Part shown: piece by piece, positions 42,540 through 51,653 of the stretch
Numbering within the stretch: position 1 is the stretch's first letter
How the letters are laid out: the number at the start of each line of letters is the position of its first letter
Source: Terriglobia bacterium
GTDB taxonomy: Bacteria; Acidobacteriota; Terriglobia; Acidiferrales; UBA7541
DNA: 64,000 nucleotides
Reading direction: 5' to 3'
Assembly (NCBI GenBank): GCA_020073605.1
Contig: JAIQEW010000008.1
Location: forward strand, 1 to 64,000
Notes under the pieces: model-generated
The model's database searches: none
Told to the model about the DNA's origin: nothing
What the model saw: the letters and a program-made list of their open reading frames with translations, nothing else
Position numbers and translations under genes: made by a program

Positions 42540-42574
42540 AGCCGACCTTCGGGCGCAGCGCCCGGCTATCGGCT
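42540..42574. terminator. Nested hairpin between convergent genes
   Basis: Outer stem AGCCGA/TCGGCT (42540-42545 and 42569-42574) encloses an inner GC-rich stem (about 42550-42564). It lies in the 35-base gap between the DUF4097 gene and aroA and runs into the aroA stop. There is no strong U run, so termination efficiency is uncertain. Confidence 0.4.
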
Positions 42575-43867
42575 CTCCGCTCCGCGCAGGCGATCCAGAG
42601 TCTCAAAGAACTGCGGAAACGAAACGCCGACGCAGTCCGCATCACGAATGACGGACTCGCCTTCGGCTCCGAGGGCCGCAACCGACAGTGCCATGGCAAT
42701 GCGGTGATCCCCGTGTGGATCGATCTTCGCGCCCCGCAACTTTCCGGATGAACGTCCTTCGACGCGCATGCCGTCCTGGAATTCCTCGACGCGCGCGCCC
42801 ATCTGGCGCAACCCCGCCGCGAGAGTCGCGATACGATCGCTTTCCTTCACCCGCAATTCCTGCGCGTCGTGAATCTCGATTCCCTTTTCGGTGAACGGTC
42901 CCAGAGCCGCAAGCATCGGAAGTTCATCGATCATTTCCGCCACCTGCGCGCCGGAGATGCTGCCGCCTTCGAGCGCCCCGTGGCGGACGGAAACATCTCC
43001 GGCCAGTTCCCCATCGCGCATCTGCACCGTGGCGATGCGAACGGGCGCACCGATGGAAATAAGAAAATCGAGAACTCGCGCGCGCGTGGGATTCAGCCCG
43101 ACGTTGCGGAGCATCAGTGACGATCCGGGCAGGACGAGCGTGGCTCCAATCAAGAACACGGCGGTCGAAAGATCGCCCGGGACGGTGAGCTTTCGCGCGG
43201 CAAGCTTCGGCCGGGGGTGGATGTGGATCGTGCCCCGGCTCCCCTCGACTTTGGCACCGAACTCGCGCAATGCAAGCTCGGTGTGGTCGCGCGTGCAAAC
43301 CGATTCGCGCACCGTGGTCACACCGTCGGCGTAAAGCCCGGCGAGAAGGATCGCCGACTTCACCTGCGCGCTGGGAGTCGGCGGCGCGTAGTCGATCGCG
43401 TGCAATTTTCCGCCGTGAATCTCGAGCGGCGCGCGGTCCCCTTCGCGGCTGCGGATTTCGGCGCCCATTTGGCGGAGTGGGTCGATCACTCGACGCATGG
43501 GGCGCCGCCGAAGCGATTCATCGCCTGTGATCGTGGATACAAAGGACTGTCCGGCAAGCACGCCTGCGAGCATGCGCATCGTGGAGCCGGAATTCTCGGC
43601 GTCGAGCACCTTGCGCGGCTGCCTCAGGCCGTCGAGGCCCTTGCCCGAGATGCGCACATGGGCGTCTTTCGATTCGATCTCGATGCCCAGCCGGCGGAAG
43701 CATTCGAGCGTGCTGTGGCAGTCCACTGCCGAAGCGTAGTTGGATATCTCGCTCGCGCCTTCAGCGAGAGCAGCGAGAATGGCATAGCGGTGCGAAATCG
43801 ACTTGTCGCCGGGAAGCTCGACCACTCCATCGACCGTCCCGCCGGGCGAAATGGTTTGTTTCTTCAC
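42566..43867 (-). CDS. aroA: 3-phosphoshikimate 1-carboxyvinyltransferase (EPSP synthase)
   Basis: 433 residues. The EPSP synthase signatures are intact: VVELPGDKSISHRYAILAAL near the N-terminus, AENSGSTMRMLAGVLAGQS, and near the end RVKESDRIATLA and GDHRIAMALSVAALG. It transfers the enolpyruvyl group of PEP to shikimate-3-phosphate in aromatic amino acid synthesis. The length is normal. It is convergent with the sigma operon and divergent from the pyrophosphatase gene. Confidence 0.96.
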   Translation of the reverse strand: MKKQTISPGGTVDGVVELPGDKSISHRYAILAALAEGASEISNYASAVDCHSTLECFRRLGIEIESKDAHVRISGKGLDGLRQPRKVLDAENSGSTMRMLAGVLAGQSFVSTITGDESLRRRPMRRVIDPLRQMGAEIRSREGDRAPLEIHGGKLHAIDYAPPTPSAQVKSAILLAGLYADGVTTVRESVCTRDHTELALREFGAKVEGSRGTIHIHPRPKLAARKLTVPGDLSTAVFLIGATLVLPGSSLMLRNVGLNPTRARVLDFLISIGAPVRIATVQMRDGELAGDVSVRHGALEGGSISGAQVAEMIDELPMLAALGPFTEKGIEIHDAQELRVKESDRIATLAAGLRQMGARVEEFQDGMRVEGRSSGKLRGAKIDPHGDHRIAMALSVAALGAEGESVIRDADCVGVSFPQFFETLDRLRGAESR

Positions 43868-43984
43868 GTTGGAATTCTAACATGCTCATGCCGTGCCACT
43901 TGCGCAGCTTCCGTCCCGCCGGCAGCCATTTTCTTGACGAAATGCGAGAATCCTGCTAAAAACGTCCCCTCTGAGCCGTAACTT

Positions 43985-44066
43985 CTCGCAAGTACAGGCT
44001 CCCGTTCAGGGAGTCTTCCTCCGGGGGGAAGGACGCCATTGCTGAGTAGGACGGTGGACTTGCGGG
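43985..44066 (+). ncRNA. Candidate structured leader RNA upstream of hppA (four-way junction)
   Basis: By eye, a 9-bp closing stem (43985-43993 with 44058-44066) encloses a 7-bp hairpin (43997-44003/44009-44015, five-base loop), a 5-bp hairpin (44016-44020/44026-44030) and a weaker 5-bp stem (44036-44040/44053-44057, 12-base loop). It lies 104 bases before the hppA start in the 303-base gap after aroA. It matches no riboswitch class that I can recall. The rest of the gap shows only a TATATA-like run near 44140. Confidence 0.35.
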
Positions 44067-44170
44067 TGCGGACAGATTCCCCGAGATGATCGACGACAAC
44101 GGCGAGAATTATTCGCAGAAGAACGCCTGAACAGTCCCTATATATGAAATCTTTCCATGGAGGATCACTG

Positions 44171-46642
44171 ATGCGCATCAGACTCGCAGCCGTCCGCCCG
44201 GCGGGTGAAGGCCGGCTCAGATCCCGCTTGACTAGGATATTCGCAGCCGGAGCCGCGCTGGCATTTGCGCTCCTGGGCGCGGGCACCTCCCGCGCAGCCG
44301 AGAGCGCCGGCGGCGAGGCCAACCTCAGGCTGCCTGATTTGTCGCTCGTGCAATTCCACAACGTGGACGGCCACAAATTGCTGCTGTGGGGAATCCTCTT
44401 CTGCATTTTCGGGCTCGCGTTCGGCTTGACGATTTACGTGCGGCTGAAGAACCTGCCGGTGCACCGCGCGATGCGCGAGATGTCCGAACTGATCTACGAA
44501 ACCTGCAAGACGTATCTTGTCACGCAGGGGAAATTCCTCTTTTTGCTGTGGATCTTCATCGCCGCCGTCATCGTGCTCTATTTCGGCGTCCTGCAACACT
44601 ATGAGGCAGTTCGCGTCGTCATGATCCTGTTCTTCAGCGTGGTGGGAATCTTGGGCAGCTATGGCGTTGCGTGGTTCGGTATCCGGGTGAACACGTTTGC
44701 AAACTCACGGACGGCGTTCGCGAGCCTGGGCGGAAAACCTTATCCGATCTATCAGATTCCGCTGCGCGCGGGGATGAGCATCGGCATGATGCTGATCAGC
44801 GTGGAACTCCTGATGATGCTCATCATTCTGCTGTTCGTTCCCGGTGACTACGCGGGACCGTGCTTCATCGGATTCGCCATCGGCGAATCGCTGGGCGCGG
44901 CGGCCCTGCGCATCGCGGGCGGCATTTTCACGAAGATCGCCGACATCGGCTCCGACTTGATGAAGATCGTCTTCAAGATCAAGGAAGACGACGCGCGCAA
45001 CCCGGGCGTCATCGCGGACTGCACCGGCGACAACGCGGGCGATTCGGTAGGACCGAGCGCCGATGGATTCGAAACCTACGGCGTCACGGGCGTCGCGCTG
45101 ATCACGTTCATCTTGCTGGGTGTCTCGAATCCGGTGGTGCAGGTGCAGCTGCTCGTGTGGATTTTCGTGATGCGCATTGCCATGCTGGTGGCAAGCGCGG
45201 CCGCTTATTTCATCAACAGCGCCATCGCGAGCGCGCGGTTTGCGAAAGCGGACGAGATGAATTTCGAAACGCCGCTGACGTCGCTGGTGTGGATTACATC
45301 GTTTGTTTCGATCGCGCTCACCTACCTGATTTCCTACTACATGATTCCCGATCTGGGCGGCGACACGACACAGTGGTGGAGGCTGGCGACGATCATTTCA
45401 TGCGGGACTCTGGCCGGCGCCGTTATTCCGGAACTCGTCAAGGTCTTCACATCGATGGACTCGAGGCACGTCCGGGAGGTAGTGCGTTCTTCGCAGGAAG
45501 GCGGCGCGTCGCTCGGAATTCTCTCCGGCTTCGTGGCCGGAAATTTCTCAGCCTATTACCTGGGATTGGCGATGGTCGCGCTGATGTCGATTGGGTATCT
45601 CGTCAGCCTCGGCGGGCTCTCCGCCTTGATGATCGCCGCACCGGTGTTTGCGTTCGGTCTCGTGGCCTTCGGCTTTCTGGGGATGGGGCCCGTGACGATC
45701 GCGGTCGATTCCTACGGCCCTGTGACGGACAACGCGCAATCGATCTACGAGCTCTCGCTGATCGAAAGCGTTCCCACGGCGGAGCTCAAGAAGGATTTCA
45801 ACATCGACGTGAACTTCGAGCGCGCCAAGCATCTGCTCGAAGCGAACGACGGGGCGGGCAACACGTTCAAGGCCACGGCGAAACCGGTTCTCATTGGAAC
45901 AGCCGTCGTGGGCGCGACCACCATGATCTTTTCGATCATCATGGCCCTCACGAACGGCCTCAAGATCAACGTCGAGAAACTTTCGCTTTTGCACGCGCCA
46001 TTCGTGCTTGGGTTGATCACCGGCGGCGCGATGATCTTCTGGTTCGTCGGCGCTTCCACGCAGGCGGTGACCACCGGCGCCTACCGGGCCGTTGAATTCA
46101 TCAAGGCAAACATCAAACTCGAGGGCGTGGAAAAGGCCTCCGTCGAGGACAGCAAGAAGGTGGTGGAAATCTGCACGAAGTACGCTCAGCGAGGCATGCT
46201 GAACATATTCATCGCCGTGTTCTTCGCGGCGCTCTCATTCGCGTTCGTCGAGCCGTTCTTTTTCATCGGCTACCTGATTTCGATCGCTGTTTTCGGCCTA
46301 TATGAGGCCATCTTCATGGCCAACGCCGGTGGCGCGTGGGACAACGCGAAGAAGATCGTCGAAGTTGAGCTGAAGCAGAAAGGGACTCCTTTGCACGACG
46401 CGACCGTCGTGGGCGACACGGTAGGCGATCCGTTCAAGGACACGTCCTCGGTGGCGCTCAATCCCGTGATCAAGTTCACGACACTGTTCGGATTGCTCGC
46501 GGTACAGCTCGCCGTTTCGCTGACTGCATCCCAGGGAAACACGCGGTTGACGCACATCCTCGCGGCGGCGTTCTTCATCGTGTCGTTTATTTTCGTCTAC
46601 CGGTCGTTCTTCTCAATGAGAATCAAGGCCGGCAACGATTAG
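44171..46642 (+). CDS. hppA: Membrane-bound ion-pumping pyrophosphatase
   Basis: 823 residues from the ATG at 44171 (GGAGG seven bases upstream). A probable signal peptide (RIFAAGAALAFALLGAGTSRA) precedes about sixteen membrane helices. Catalytic regions correspond to DIGSDLMKIVFKIKEDDARNP, VIADCTGDNAGDSVG and, near the C-terminus, GGAWDNAKKIVE and HDATVVGDTVGDPFKDTSS. The residue following GNTF is Lys (GNTFKA), where K+-independent enzymes have Lys and K+-dependent ones Ala; this suggests K+-independent H+ pumping (inference). The core motifs differ from standard plant/Rhodospirillum forms (for example CTGDNAGDSVG), so it belongs to a divergent subfamily. Confidence 0.93.
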   Translation: MRIRLAAVRPAGEGRLRSRLTRIFAAGAALAFALLGAGTSRAAESAGGEANLRLPDLSLVQFHNVDGHKLLLWGILFCIFGLAFGLTIYVRLKNLPVHRAMREMSELIYETCKTYLVTQGKFLFLLWIFIAAVIVLYFGVLQHYEAVRVVMILFFSVVGILGSYGVAWFGIRVNTFANSRTAFASLGGKPYPIYQIPLRAGMSIGMMLISVELLMMLIILLFVPGDYAGPCFIGFAIGESLGAAALRIAGGIFTKIADIGSDLMKIVFKIKEDDARNPGVIADCTGDNAGDSVGPSADGFETYGVTGVALITFILLGVSNPVVQVQLLVWIFVMRIAMLVASAAAYFINSAIASARFAKADEMNFETPLTSLVWITSFVSIALTYLISYYMIPDLGGDTTQWWRLATIISCGTLAGAVIPELVKVFTSMDSRHVREVVRSSQEGGASLGILSGFVAGNFSAYYLGLAMVALMSIGYLVSLGGLSALMIAAPVFAFGLVAFGFLGMGPVTIAVDSYGPVTDNAQSIYELSLIESVPTAELKKDFNIDVNFERAKHLLEANDGAGNTFKATAKPVLIGTAVVGATTMIFSIIMALTNGLKINVEKLSLLHAPFVLGLITGGAMIFWFVGASTQAVTTGAYRAVEFIKANIKLEGVEKASVEDSKKVVEICTKYAQRGMLNIFIAVFFAALSFAFVEPFFFIGYLISIAVFGLYEAIFMANAGGAWDNAKKIVEVELKQKGTPLHDATVVGDTVGDPFKDTSSVALNPVIKFTTLFGLLAVQLAVSLTASQGNTRLTHILAAAFFIVSFIFVYRSFFSMRIKAGND

Positions 46643-46674
46643 GCAGCTAAACCTCACGTTTCGACGCAAGCGAC

Positions 46675-46706
46675 AAAAAGGGGAGGGCCTTCGCCCTCCC
46701 CTTTTT
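46675..46706. terminator. Strong bidirectional intrinsic terminator
   Basis: A perfect 14-bp stem (46675-46688 with 46693-46706) with a CTTC loop has A5 on one side and T5 on the other, so it ends transcription of hppA and of the convergent DUF1501 gene alike. Confidence 0.92.
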
Positions 46707-46723
46707 GTTTGCACAAATCTGGT

Positions 46724-47971
46724 CTAAGACTTAATGAGGTCGAGGAACTGGCGCGGATCGTTGGCGAAACCGGGGAACACGGCGTTGAGATTGCGTCCGC
46801 CAAGATGCTTCGTCATGATTTCGCCGAGGACGCTGCGGTAATCGGTCGTCACGGCGAGGTCGCGTCCTTGATAGAGCTGGTCTTCATTCATCCCCGGCCA
46901 GCGCGTATAAACCTTCCCACCTTTGATGTCGCCGCCCATGAGGAACATGCAGTTGGCATGGCCGTGGTCGGTGCCGCGGTTCCCATTTTCGTGGGCGGTG
47001 CGCCCGAACTCCGACATGCTGACGAACACAACGTCGCCCATGCGGTCGCCCATGTCCTGGTGGAACGCGGCGATTCCCTGCCCCAGATCGCGCAGCAAAT
47101 TCGAGAGCTGCCCCTGTACGCCGCCTTCGTTGACGTGGTGGTCCCAGCCCCCGCTATCGAGGAATGCCACTTCTAGCCCGATGTCGGCCTTGAACAGCTC
47201 GGCGATCTCCTGAAGGCTCTGGCCGAACCGGCTCCGCGGGTACTGCGACCCGTTCTCCGGCTGATACGCGTCGGGATTGATCTTCTTGAGCTGATCGATC
47301 GCCTCAAACGTTTCGTGCCCAACTCCGCGCAGAGCCTGATCGACCGTCTGTGCGTACATCGCTTCGAAACCGCCCTCGACCGTCTGCTCGGGGCCGTACA
47401 TCTTGAACTGCTTGAGGTCCGGGATGGCGACCGCCGGCACACTGCCTTCGAGCGTGCGAGGCAGATACGGACCAAACGCGACGGCACGGAACGGGGACTG
47501 TTTTTCTTCCGGAATCGATTGCAACGCGCGGTTGAGCCAGCCGTCTTCGGTGGCTTTCATGCCGGGCGTGCCCGACTCCATGAAATCCTGCGCGTCGAAG
47601 TGCGACCGCGTCGGATCGGGCGAGCCAACGGCCTGCACGATCGCAAGCTGGCCATTCTGGAAGAGCGGCTGCAAGGGCTGGAGGCTCGGATGCAGACCGA
47701 AGAAACCGTCGAGGTCGATGGCAGCGTCCTCACCGCCGCGGCGCGGCTCCGGGATTGCGATGGTCGGACGGAGCTGGTAATAGTTCGGCTCGGCGAACGG
47801 TACGACCACGTTGAGGCCGTCCATCGCGCCGCGCTGAAACAGCACGACCATCTTCTTCTTGTTGGGCGCGGCGGTGGCTGCCACGGCGCGCTGCAAGAAT
47901 GACGGTAGCGACGCCATTCCGAGCATCGCGATGCCGCCATTCTTCAGAAAATATCGCCGGGAAATGTTCAT
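46724..47971 (-). CDS. DUF1501 family protein with Tat signal
   Basis: 415 residues. A twin-arginine signal (ISRRYFLKNGGIAMLGMASLP) shows folded export. The DUF1501 core includes MVVLFQRGAMDGLNVVVPF, GFFGLHPSLQPLQPLFQNGQLAIVQAVG, LDSGGWDHHVNEGG and the sulfatase-like MSEFGRTAHENGNRGTDHGHA. The family is related to alkaline-phosphatase-like enzymes, but no activity is established. It is coupled with the DUF1800 gene 11 bases upstream, a pair that occurs together in many Acidobacteriota and Planctomycetota. Confidence 0.9.
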   Translation of the reverse strand: MNISRRYFLKNGGIAMLGMASLPSFLQRAVAATAAPNKKKMVVLFQRGAMDGLNVVVPFAEPNYYQLRPTIAIPEPRRGGEDAAIDLDGFFGLHPSLQPLQPLFQNGQLAIVQAVGSPDPTRSHFDAQDFMESGTPGMKATEDGWLNRALQSIPEEKQSPFRAVAFGPYLPRTLEGSVPAVAIPDLKQFKMYGPEQTVEGGFEAMYAQTVDQALRGVGHETFEAIDQLKKINPDAYQPENGSQYPRSRFGQSLQEIAELFKADIGLEVAFLDSGGWDHHVNEGGVQGQLSNLLRDLGQGIAAFHQDMGDRMGDVVFVSMSEFGRTAHENGNRGTDHGHANCMFLMGGDIKGGKVYTRWPGMNEDQLYQGRDLAVTTDYRSVLGEIMTKHLGGRNLNAVFPGFANDPRQFLDLIKS

Positions 47972-47982
47972 CGTCGTTCTCC

Positions 47983-49908
47983 CTAACGGCGCTGAAATTC
48001 GGGCGTGCCCAATACCAGCCCGGAGAGCAATCCCTCGTTCACCTGCTTGACCGGGTCATCGAGGCGCGCCTGCAAAATCTGCGGATCGCTCAGCCGGCTC
48101 TCGAGCGTCTGGCGCGTCTGCGGTTCCACCTGCCCATCGAGGAAAAGCTCGAGAGCGCGCGTGAGCGCCATTTGGGGATCCTTCGACGCATCCTCCCCGA
48201 ACATCGCTCGCAGATCTGCGCTCGCGCCCGGCATGTGGCCTGTCGCGAAGGCGAGCGCGAAGTTGAGGCGGTTCAGTAGAGCGCCCGTGTTTACCCACGT
48301 CTGCGCCTTGTCCGAATAGCCGGTGGGCGGCTGGCACAGGAATAGCGGCTCGCCCATGCGGCCAACCCACATCACCAGCGGCAAAGAGATCCTGACGTCC
48401 GCGTTCAGGGCGCGCGCCGTGCTGGCGACCAACTCGAACGGCGTCTTCACCTTGGCGCGATACGCCCGCTTCGACCAGAACTCCGGCGAGTAGATCATCG
48501 TCTTCAGCACGCTTCGAATGTCCCCGCTGGTCGCTTCGTAGTTCTTGGCCATGCGATCCACAAGCGCGGGCGGCGGATTGTCCGAGACAAAATGGCGCGC
48601 GAGTTCGGTCGAAATGAACTTGGCCGTACGCGGATCGTTGGCGAGCATTTTCAGAGCTTCTTCGCCGTCTTTTTCGCCGCCGTAGTCGAACGTGCGGCCC
48701 ATCACCACCTTCTTGCCCTCGGCGTGAAATTCCGGCCGGAAGAGATATTCGGGATCGCGGCGCGGTTCGCGGACGGTCCATCCGGTAAGGCACTTCGCCA
48801 TCTCGATCACGTCCTGCTGCGTGTAACCGGCATCGACTCCGACGGTGTGCAGCTCCATCACTTCGCGCCCGTAATTCTCATTAAGGCCACGGTCCTGCTG
48901 CTTCAGGCGTGCACCGCCCTGCGTTCCCGGAAATGGAGGAAGAACTCCCCCAAAGAGTCCTTGATAGCGCGCGCGGCGCGCCGCGATTTCCTGCTTGTGC
49001 CGCTCAAATGCCGCCGGATCTACGCTCAACCAGTTGTCGAGGAAAAAGAGCATCGCCGGGCTCTTGGCTGTTGAGGTCAGCAGGTCCTGAAATGTTCCCA
49101 TCGTGTGCGGCCGAATCGTGTCGCGTACGTACGACGTCAGCAGCCAGCGGTCCACTCCTTTGTTCGCGAACACGTTGAAGTGGTTGAACCAGAAATCCTC
49201 CATCACGGCTTCGAGCTGCCGGTTGCTGTACACGGCGCGATCCAGCTTGCCCATCGAAAGCTCGGCGATGATGCGATTCGGACCCTGGATTTTCGCAAGC
49301 GCCTCCTGCGCCCTGTCCATATTCTCGTTGCCGGTCTCCACCACATCGGCCATCGCCGCCCGGCGCTTTTCCATGATCTGCTGCTTGTATTCGTCTTTCG
49401 TCTCGCCCGCTCTCTTGGCGGCAAGGTTGGGCGGAGGAAATTCGTCCAGGAGCTTCTTCGAGGACATCCCCAACGTCGGGTACTTCTCCAGACGCGCGTC
49501 GAGCGCGGAGTCGTCGATCGAATCCGGGTGGAGTTGCTGGTCGATCCATTTTTCGAGGCCCATCTGGCGAACGCGATCGATGTCGCCCTGGCGGGGGCCG
49601 TAGGCCAAGCGGTTCAGCGCGTGCAGAATCGCCTGGTCCTCGGTCAGCTCCGTAATGGGAAGATGGCCTTTGAATTTGCTGTCGAGACTAGTTGATTCCG
49701 GGTTGCCGCCGGCCTTCGCTTCGTGTTTATCGGCGTTGGCATTCGGTGCGGCCAGTGTGAACAGCACGGCGAGCACGGCGACAATGGCGGCCCCTAAGAA
49801 CAGCGCGCCCGCAGTGTCGAGGCGGCCCTGGCGGTACCCGCGCTTGGACCGGGCGATTTGCCTCGCCCGAGATCTGCACGCCGGACGGCGTATGCGGCTT
49901 TGCTGCAT
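47983..49908 (-). CDS. DUF1800 family protein
   Basis: 641 residues from the ATG at 49908; an upstream in-frame codon at 49977 is possible but adds no recognisable sequence. A hydrophobic N-terminal segment (AGALFLGAAIVAVLAVLFTLA) serves as signal or anchor. DUF1800 features follow: AILHALNRLAYGPRQGDIDRV, VMEDFWFNHFNVFANKG, GLNENYGREVMELHTVGVDAGYTQQDVIEMAKCLTGW and ILQARLDDP near the end. Function unknown; always-adjacent DUF1501 suggests a shared exported complex. Confidence 0.88.
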   Translation of the reverse strand: MQQSRIRRPACRSRARQIARSKRGYRQGRLDTAGALFLGAAIVAVLAVLFTLAAPNANADKHEAKAGGNPESTSLDSKFKGHLPITELTEDQAILHALNRLAYGPRQGDIDRVRQMGLEKWIDQQLHPDSIDDSALDARLEKYPTLGMSSKKLLDEFPPPNLAAKRAGETKDEYKQQIMEKRRAAMADVVETGNENMDRAQEALAKIQGPNRIIAELSMGKLDRAVYSNRQLEAVMEDFWFNHFNVFANKGVDRWLLTSYVRDTIRPHTMGTFQDLLTSTAKSPAMLFFLDNWLSVDPAAFERHKQEIAARRARYQGLFGGVLPPFPGTQGGARLKQQDRGLNENYGREVMELHTVGVDAGYTQQDVIEMAKCLTGWTVREPRRDPEYLFRPEFHAEGKKVVMGRTFDYGGEKDGEEALKMLANDPRTAKFISTELARHFVSDNPPPALVDRMAKNYEATSGDIRSVLKTMIYSPEFWSKRAYRAKVKTPFELVASTARALNADVRISLPLVMWVGRMGEPLFLCQPPTGYSDKAQTWVNTGALLNRLNFALAFATGHMPGASADLRAMFGEDASKDPQMALTRALELFLDGQVEPQTRQTLESRLSDPQILQARLDDPVKQVNEGLLSGLVLGTPEFQRR

Positions 49909-49990
49909 GGCTTCCACGGGGATTGTAACCCCGCCGGGCGGCAAAAGTTGCGGTATGGAGGGCGGAACGTGCAACATGCGCCGGAAGCTA

Positions 49991-50320
49991 TCAGGTGTGC
50001 AGCTGGAGCAGAAGCTCCCTCAGTTTCTGCTCATTCGCTGGCGTCAAGCTCGTGAACTCGACTCCCATTCCGTTTTCGTTGACGTGTCGCACGCTGCATT
50101 CCGCCTCGAGCGAGTTGGACCCGCACGTCAATGCCAACGGTAGGACAGTTCCGGGCGGCTGCGTGTCCTTCGTGCGGCAAAACATGCCCCCGACGCCGAT
50201 CACCGTCGCGATTCCTTCGATGCGCAGTCCATTCCCGCCGCGCGTCACTCGAATCGGGAGTGCCCCGGGCACCACGATCCGTTCGTGGCGCCGCATGTCA
50301 GCCCTGACTGTTTCTTGCAA
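49991..50320 (-). CDS. PilZ-like domain protein
   Basis: 109 residues, the size of a stand-alone PilZ domain. It has RRHERIVVPGALPIRV at the N-terminus and a beta-barrel segment VIGVGGMFCRT, where a c-di-GMP-binding PilZ would have a D/N-x-S-x-x-G motif. Here the motif is altered, so nucleotide binding is uncertain. The C-terminal helix is LTPANEQKLRELLLQLH. It lies between the DUF1800 gene and a small unknown gene on the same strand. Confidence 0.72.
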   Translation of the reverse strand: MQETVRADMRRHERIVVPGALPIRVTRGGNGLRIEGIATVIGVGGMFCRTKDTQPPGTVLPLALTCGSNSLEAECSVRHVNENGMGVEFTSLTPANEQKLRELLLQLHT

Positions 50321-50331
50321 TTGTGGCCTGC

Positions 50332-50565
50332 CTATTCGTGACGAACGGCGCGAAAGCCGTCGAGCGTCCAGAAATCCTGCGCTTCGTCGTGACGCAAAAC
50401 GTAGTAATTGCCATCATCGGCGAGAACGCGAAAATAGCTCGCTTGAGGGGAATACCACCGGCCATCGAGTTCGTGGATCACGTACTCGTGCCCACGAAGA
50501 ACGAACCGAAGAGGACGTTCGTCGGCGCGGTGTCCCGCATAACATTCGACGCGAATTTCGCTCAT
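50332..50565 (-). CDS. Small hypothetical protein
   Basis: 77 residues from the ATG at 50565 (MSEIRVECYAGHRADERPLRF); the frame stays open to 50595. It is a compact beta-rich protein without signal peptide or membrane segment, ending in DGNYYVLRHDEAQDFWTLDGF. I do not recognise a named family. It precedes the PilZ-like gene by 11 bases and is probably cotranscribed with it. Confidence 0.6.
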   Translation of the reverse strand: MSEIRVECYAGHRADERPLRFVLRGHEYVIHELDGRWYSPQASYFRVLADDGNYYVLRHDEAQDFWTLDGFRAVRHE

Positions 50566-50668
50566 CGCGCCTCCGCGGGGTGGAAGGGTGTCCACCGCAG
50601 GGGAACTTCTACCAACACGGATAGTGTAGCAGCTTTGACCGCTGGCACAATAGCTCGGCGGCGGGACC

Positions 50669-51523
50669 TTATGGAACGATCACGATGAGCTTGGTCTTCC
50701 GCGAGGTTTCTTCCCGGGCCTCGCGCGCCTCCGCGTTGTAGGCGGCGCCCAGAAGCACGATCATTGCGGTGAGAAACATCCACACGAGAAGGCCGATCGC
50801 CGAGGCCAAACCACGATAGACCACGTCGTAGGGCATCTTCCGAACATAGTAGCCGAACGAAACATCGACAGCCCACCAGAGAACCGTGGCCACTGCGGCG
50901 CCCGGCAAAAGCGCGCGGAAGCCGGCGTGGCCGGGACGCCCGATCCGATAGAGCACGACGAGCACACCCATCGCCAAAACGAAAACGCCCGCCGCATAAG
51001 CCGCTATTCCGAGCACGTGAGTGAGCTGCGGAGAAGACGTGTGATGCACCATCCAGGCGCGCACCTGCTTGCCGAACACCGTGAGTATCACGACGATCTG
51101 AATCGGCACGATCGTGAGGCATAAGAGGCCCAGAGCTCGCCCCTGCCGCCGCCAGTATCCCGGCTGCAGCAGGTCCCCCTCGACCAATCGAAAGCCTTCG
51201 ATGTAACCCACCATCACCTGGGTGCCGGCGAGCAGCGTCCCACCCAAACCGAGCAAGGCCCATCTTCCGGGATGCACGGCCTTTCGGACGAAGTACTCGG
51301 TGACCACTTGTGTGCTGCCGGGAGGGAGAATCTGAGTCAGACGCTCCGGGATTTCTCGCAAGGCATCGTGGAACATCGACGTGCCGCTCAGGAGACCCAG
51401 CACAAAAAGAAGCAATGGAAAGAACGCCAGGAACATGTTGAAAGCGATCGCCTGGCTGAGGGTCACGCAGTCCGGAAAGATCCGTCCGAACGCGCGCACG
51501 AGGTTTCTCAACACGGGTACCAT
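50669..51523 (-). CDS. YihY/virulence-factor BrkB family membrane protein
   Basis: 284 residues from the ATG at 51523 (MVPVLRNLVRAFGRIFPD); the upstream open part is not conserved-looking. Six membrane helices and the family pattern LSQAIAFNMFLAFFPLLLFVLGL, GSTQVVTEYFV, RWALLGLGGTLLAGTQVMVGYIEGF and FRALLPGAAVATVLWWAVDVSFGYYV are clear. The molecular role of this family is not settled. It is divergent from the aminotransferase gene. Confidence 0.88.
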   Translation of the reverse strand: MVPVLRNLVRAFGRIFPDCVTLSQAIAFNMFLAFFPLLLFVLGLLSGTSMFHDALREIPERLTQILPPGSTQVVTEYFVRKAVHPGRWALLGLGGTLLAGTQVMVGYIEGFRLVEGDLLQPGYWRRQGRALGLLCLTIVPIQIVVILTVFGKQVRAWMVHHTSSPQLTHVLGIAAYAAGVFVLAMGVLVVLYRIGRPGHAGFRALLPGAAVATVLWWAVDVSFGYYVRKMPYDVVYRGLASAIGLLVWMFLTAMIVLLGAAYNAEAREAREETSRKTKLIVIVP

Positions 51524-51653
51524 CGTCTTGGGCCGGATTATACGGGAACTCGGAAGAATCGCACGCTCTGTTTCGCGATGGCGAGCTTGCCGGCGGGTCT
51601 GTGCCGTGCCGCCCTTGCCGGAGTGCAAAGGCACAGAGTAAACTGCCCAAGAA

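Noticed and set aside
44860-46095. 411-codon plus-strand frame inside hppA
   Set aside because: It lies in the +1 frame of the pyrophosphatase, is Arg/His/Asp-rich and carries no recognisable motif.
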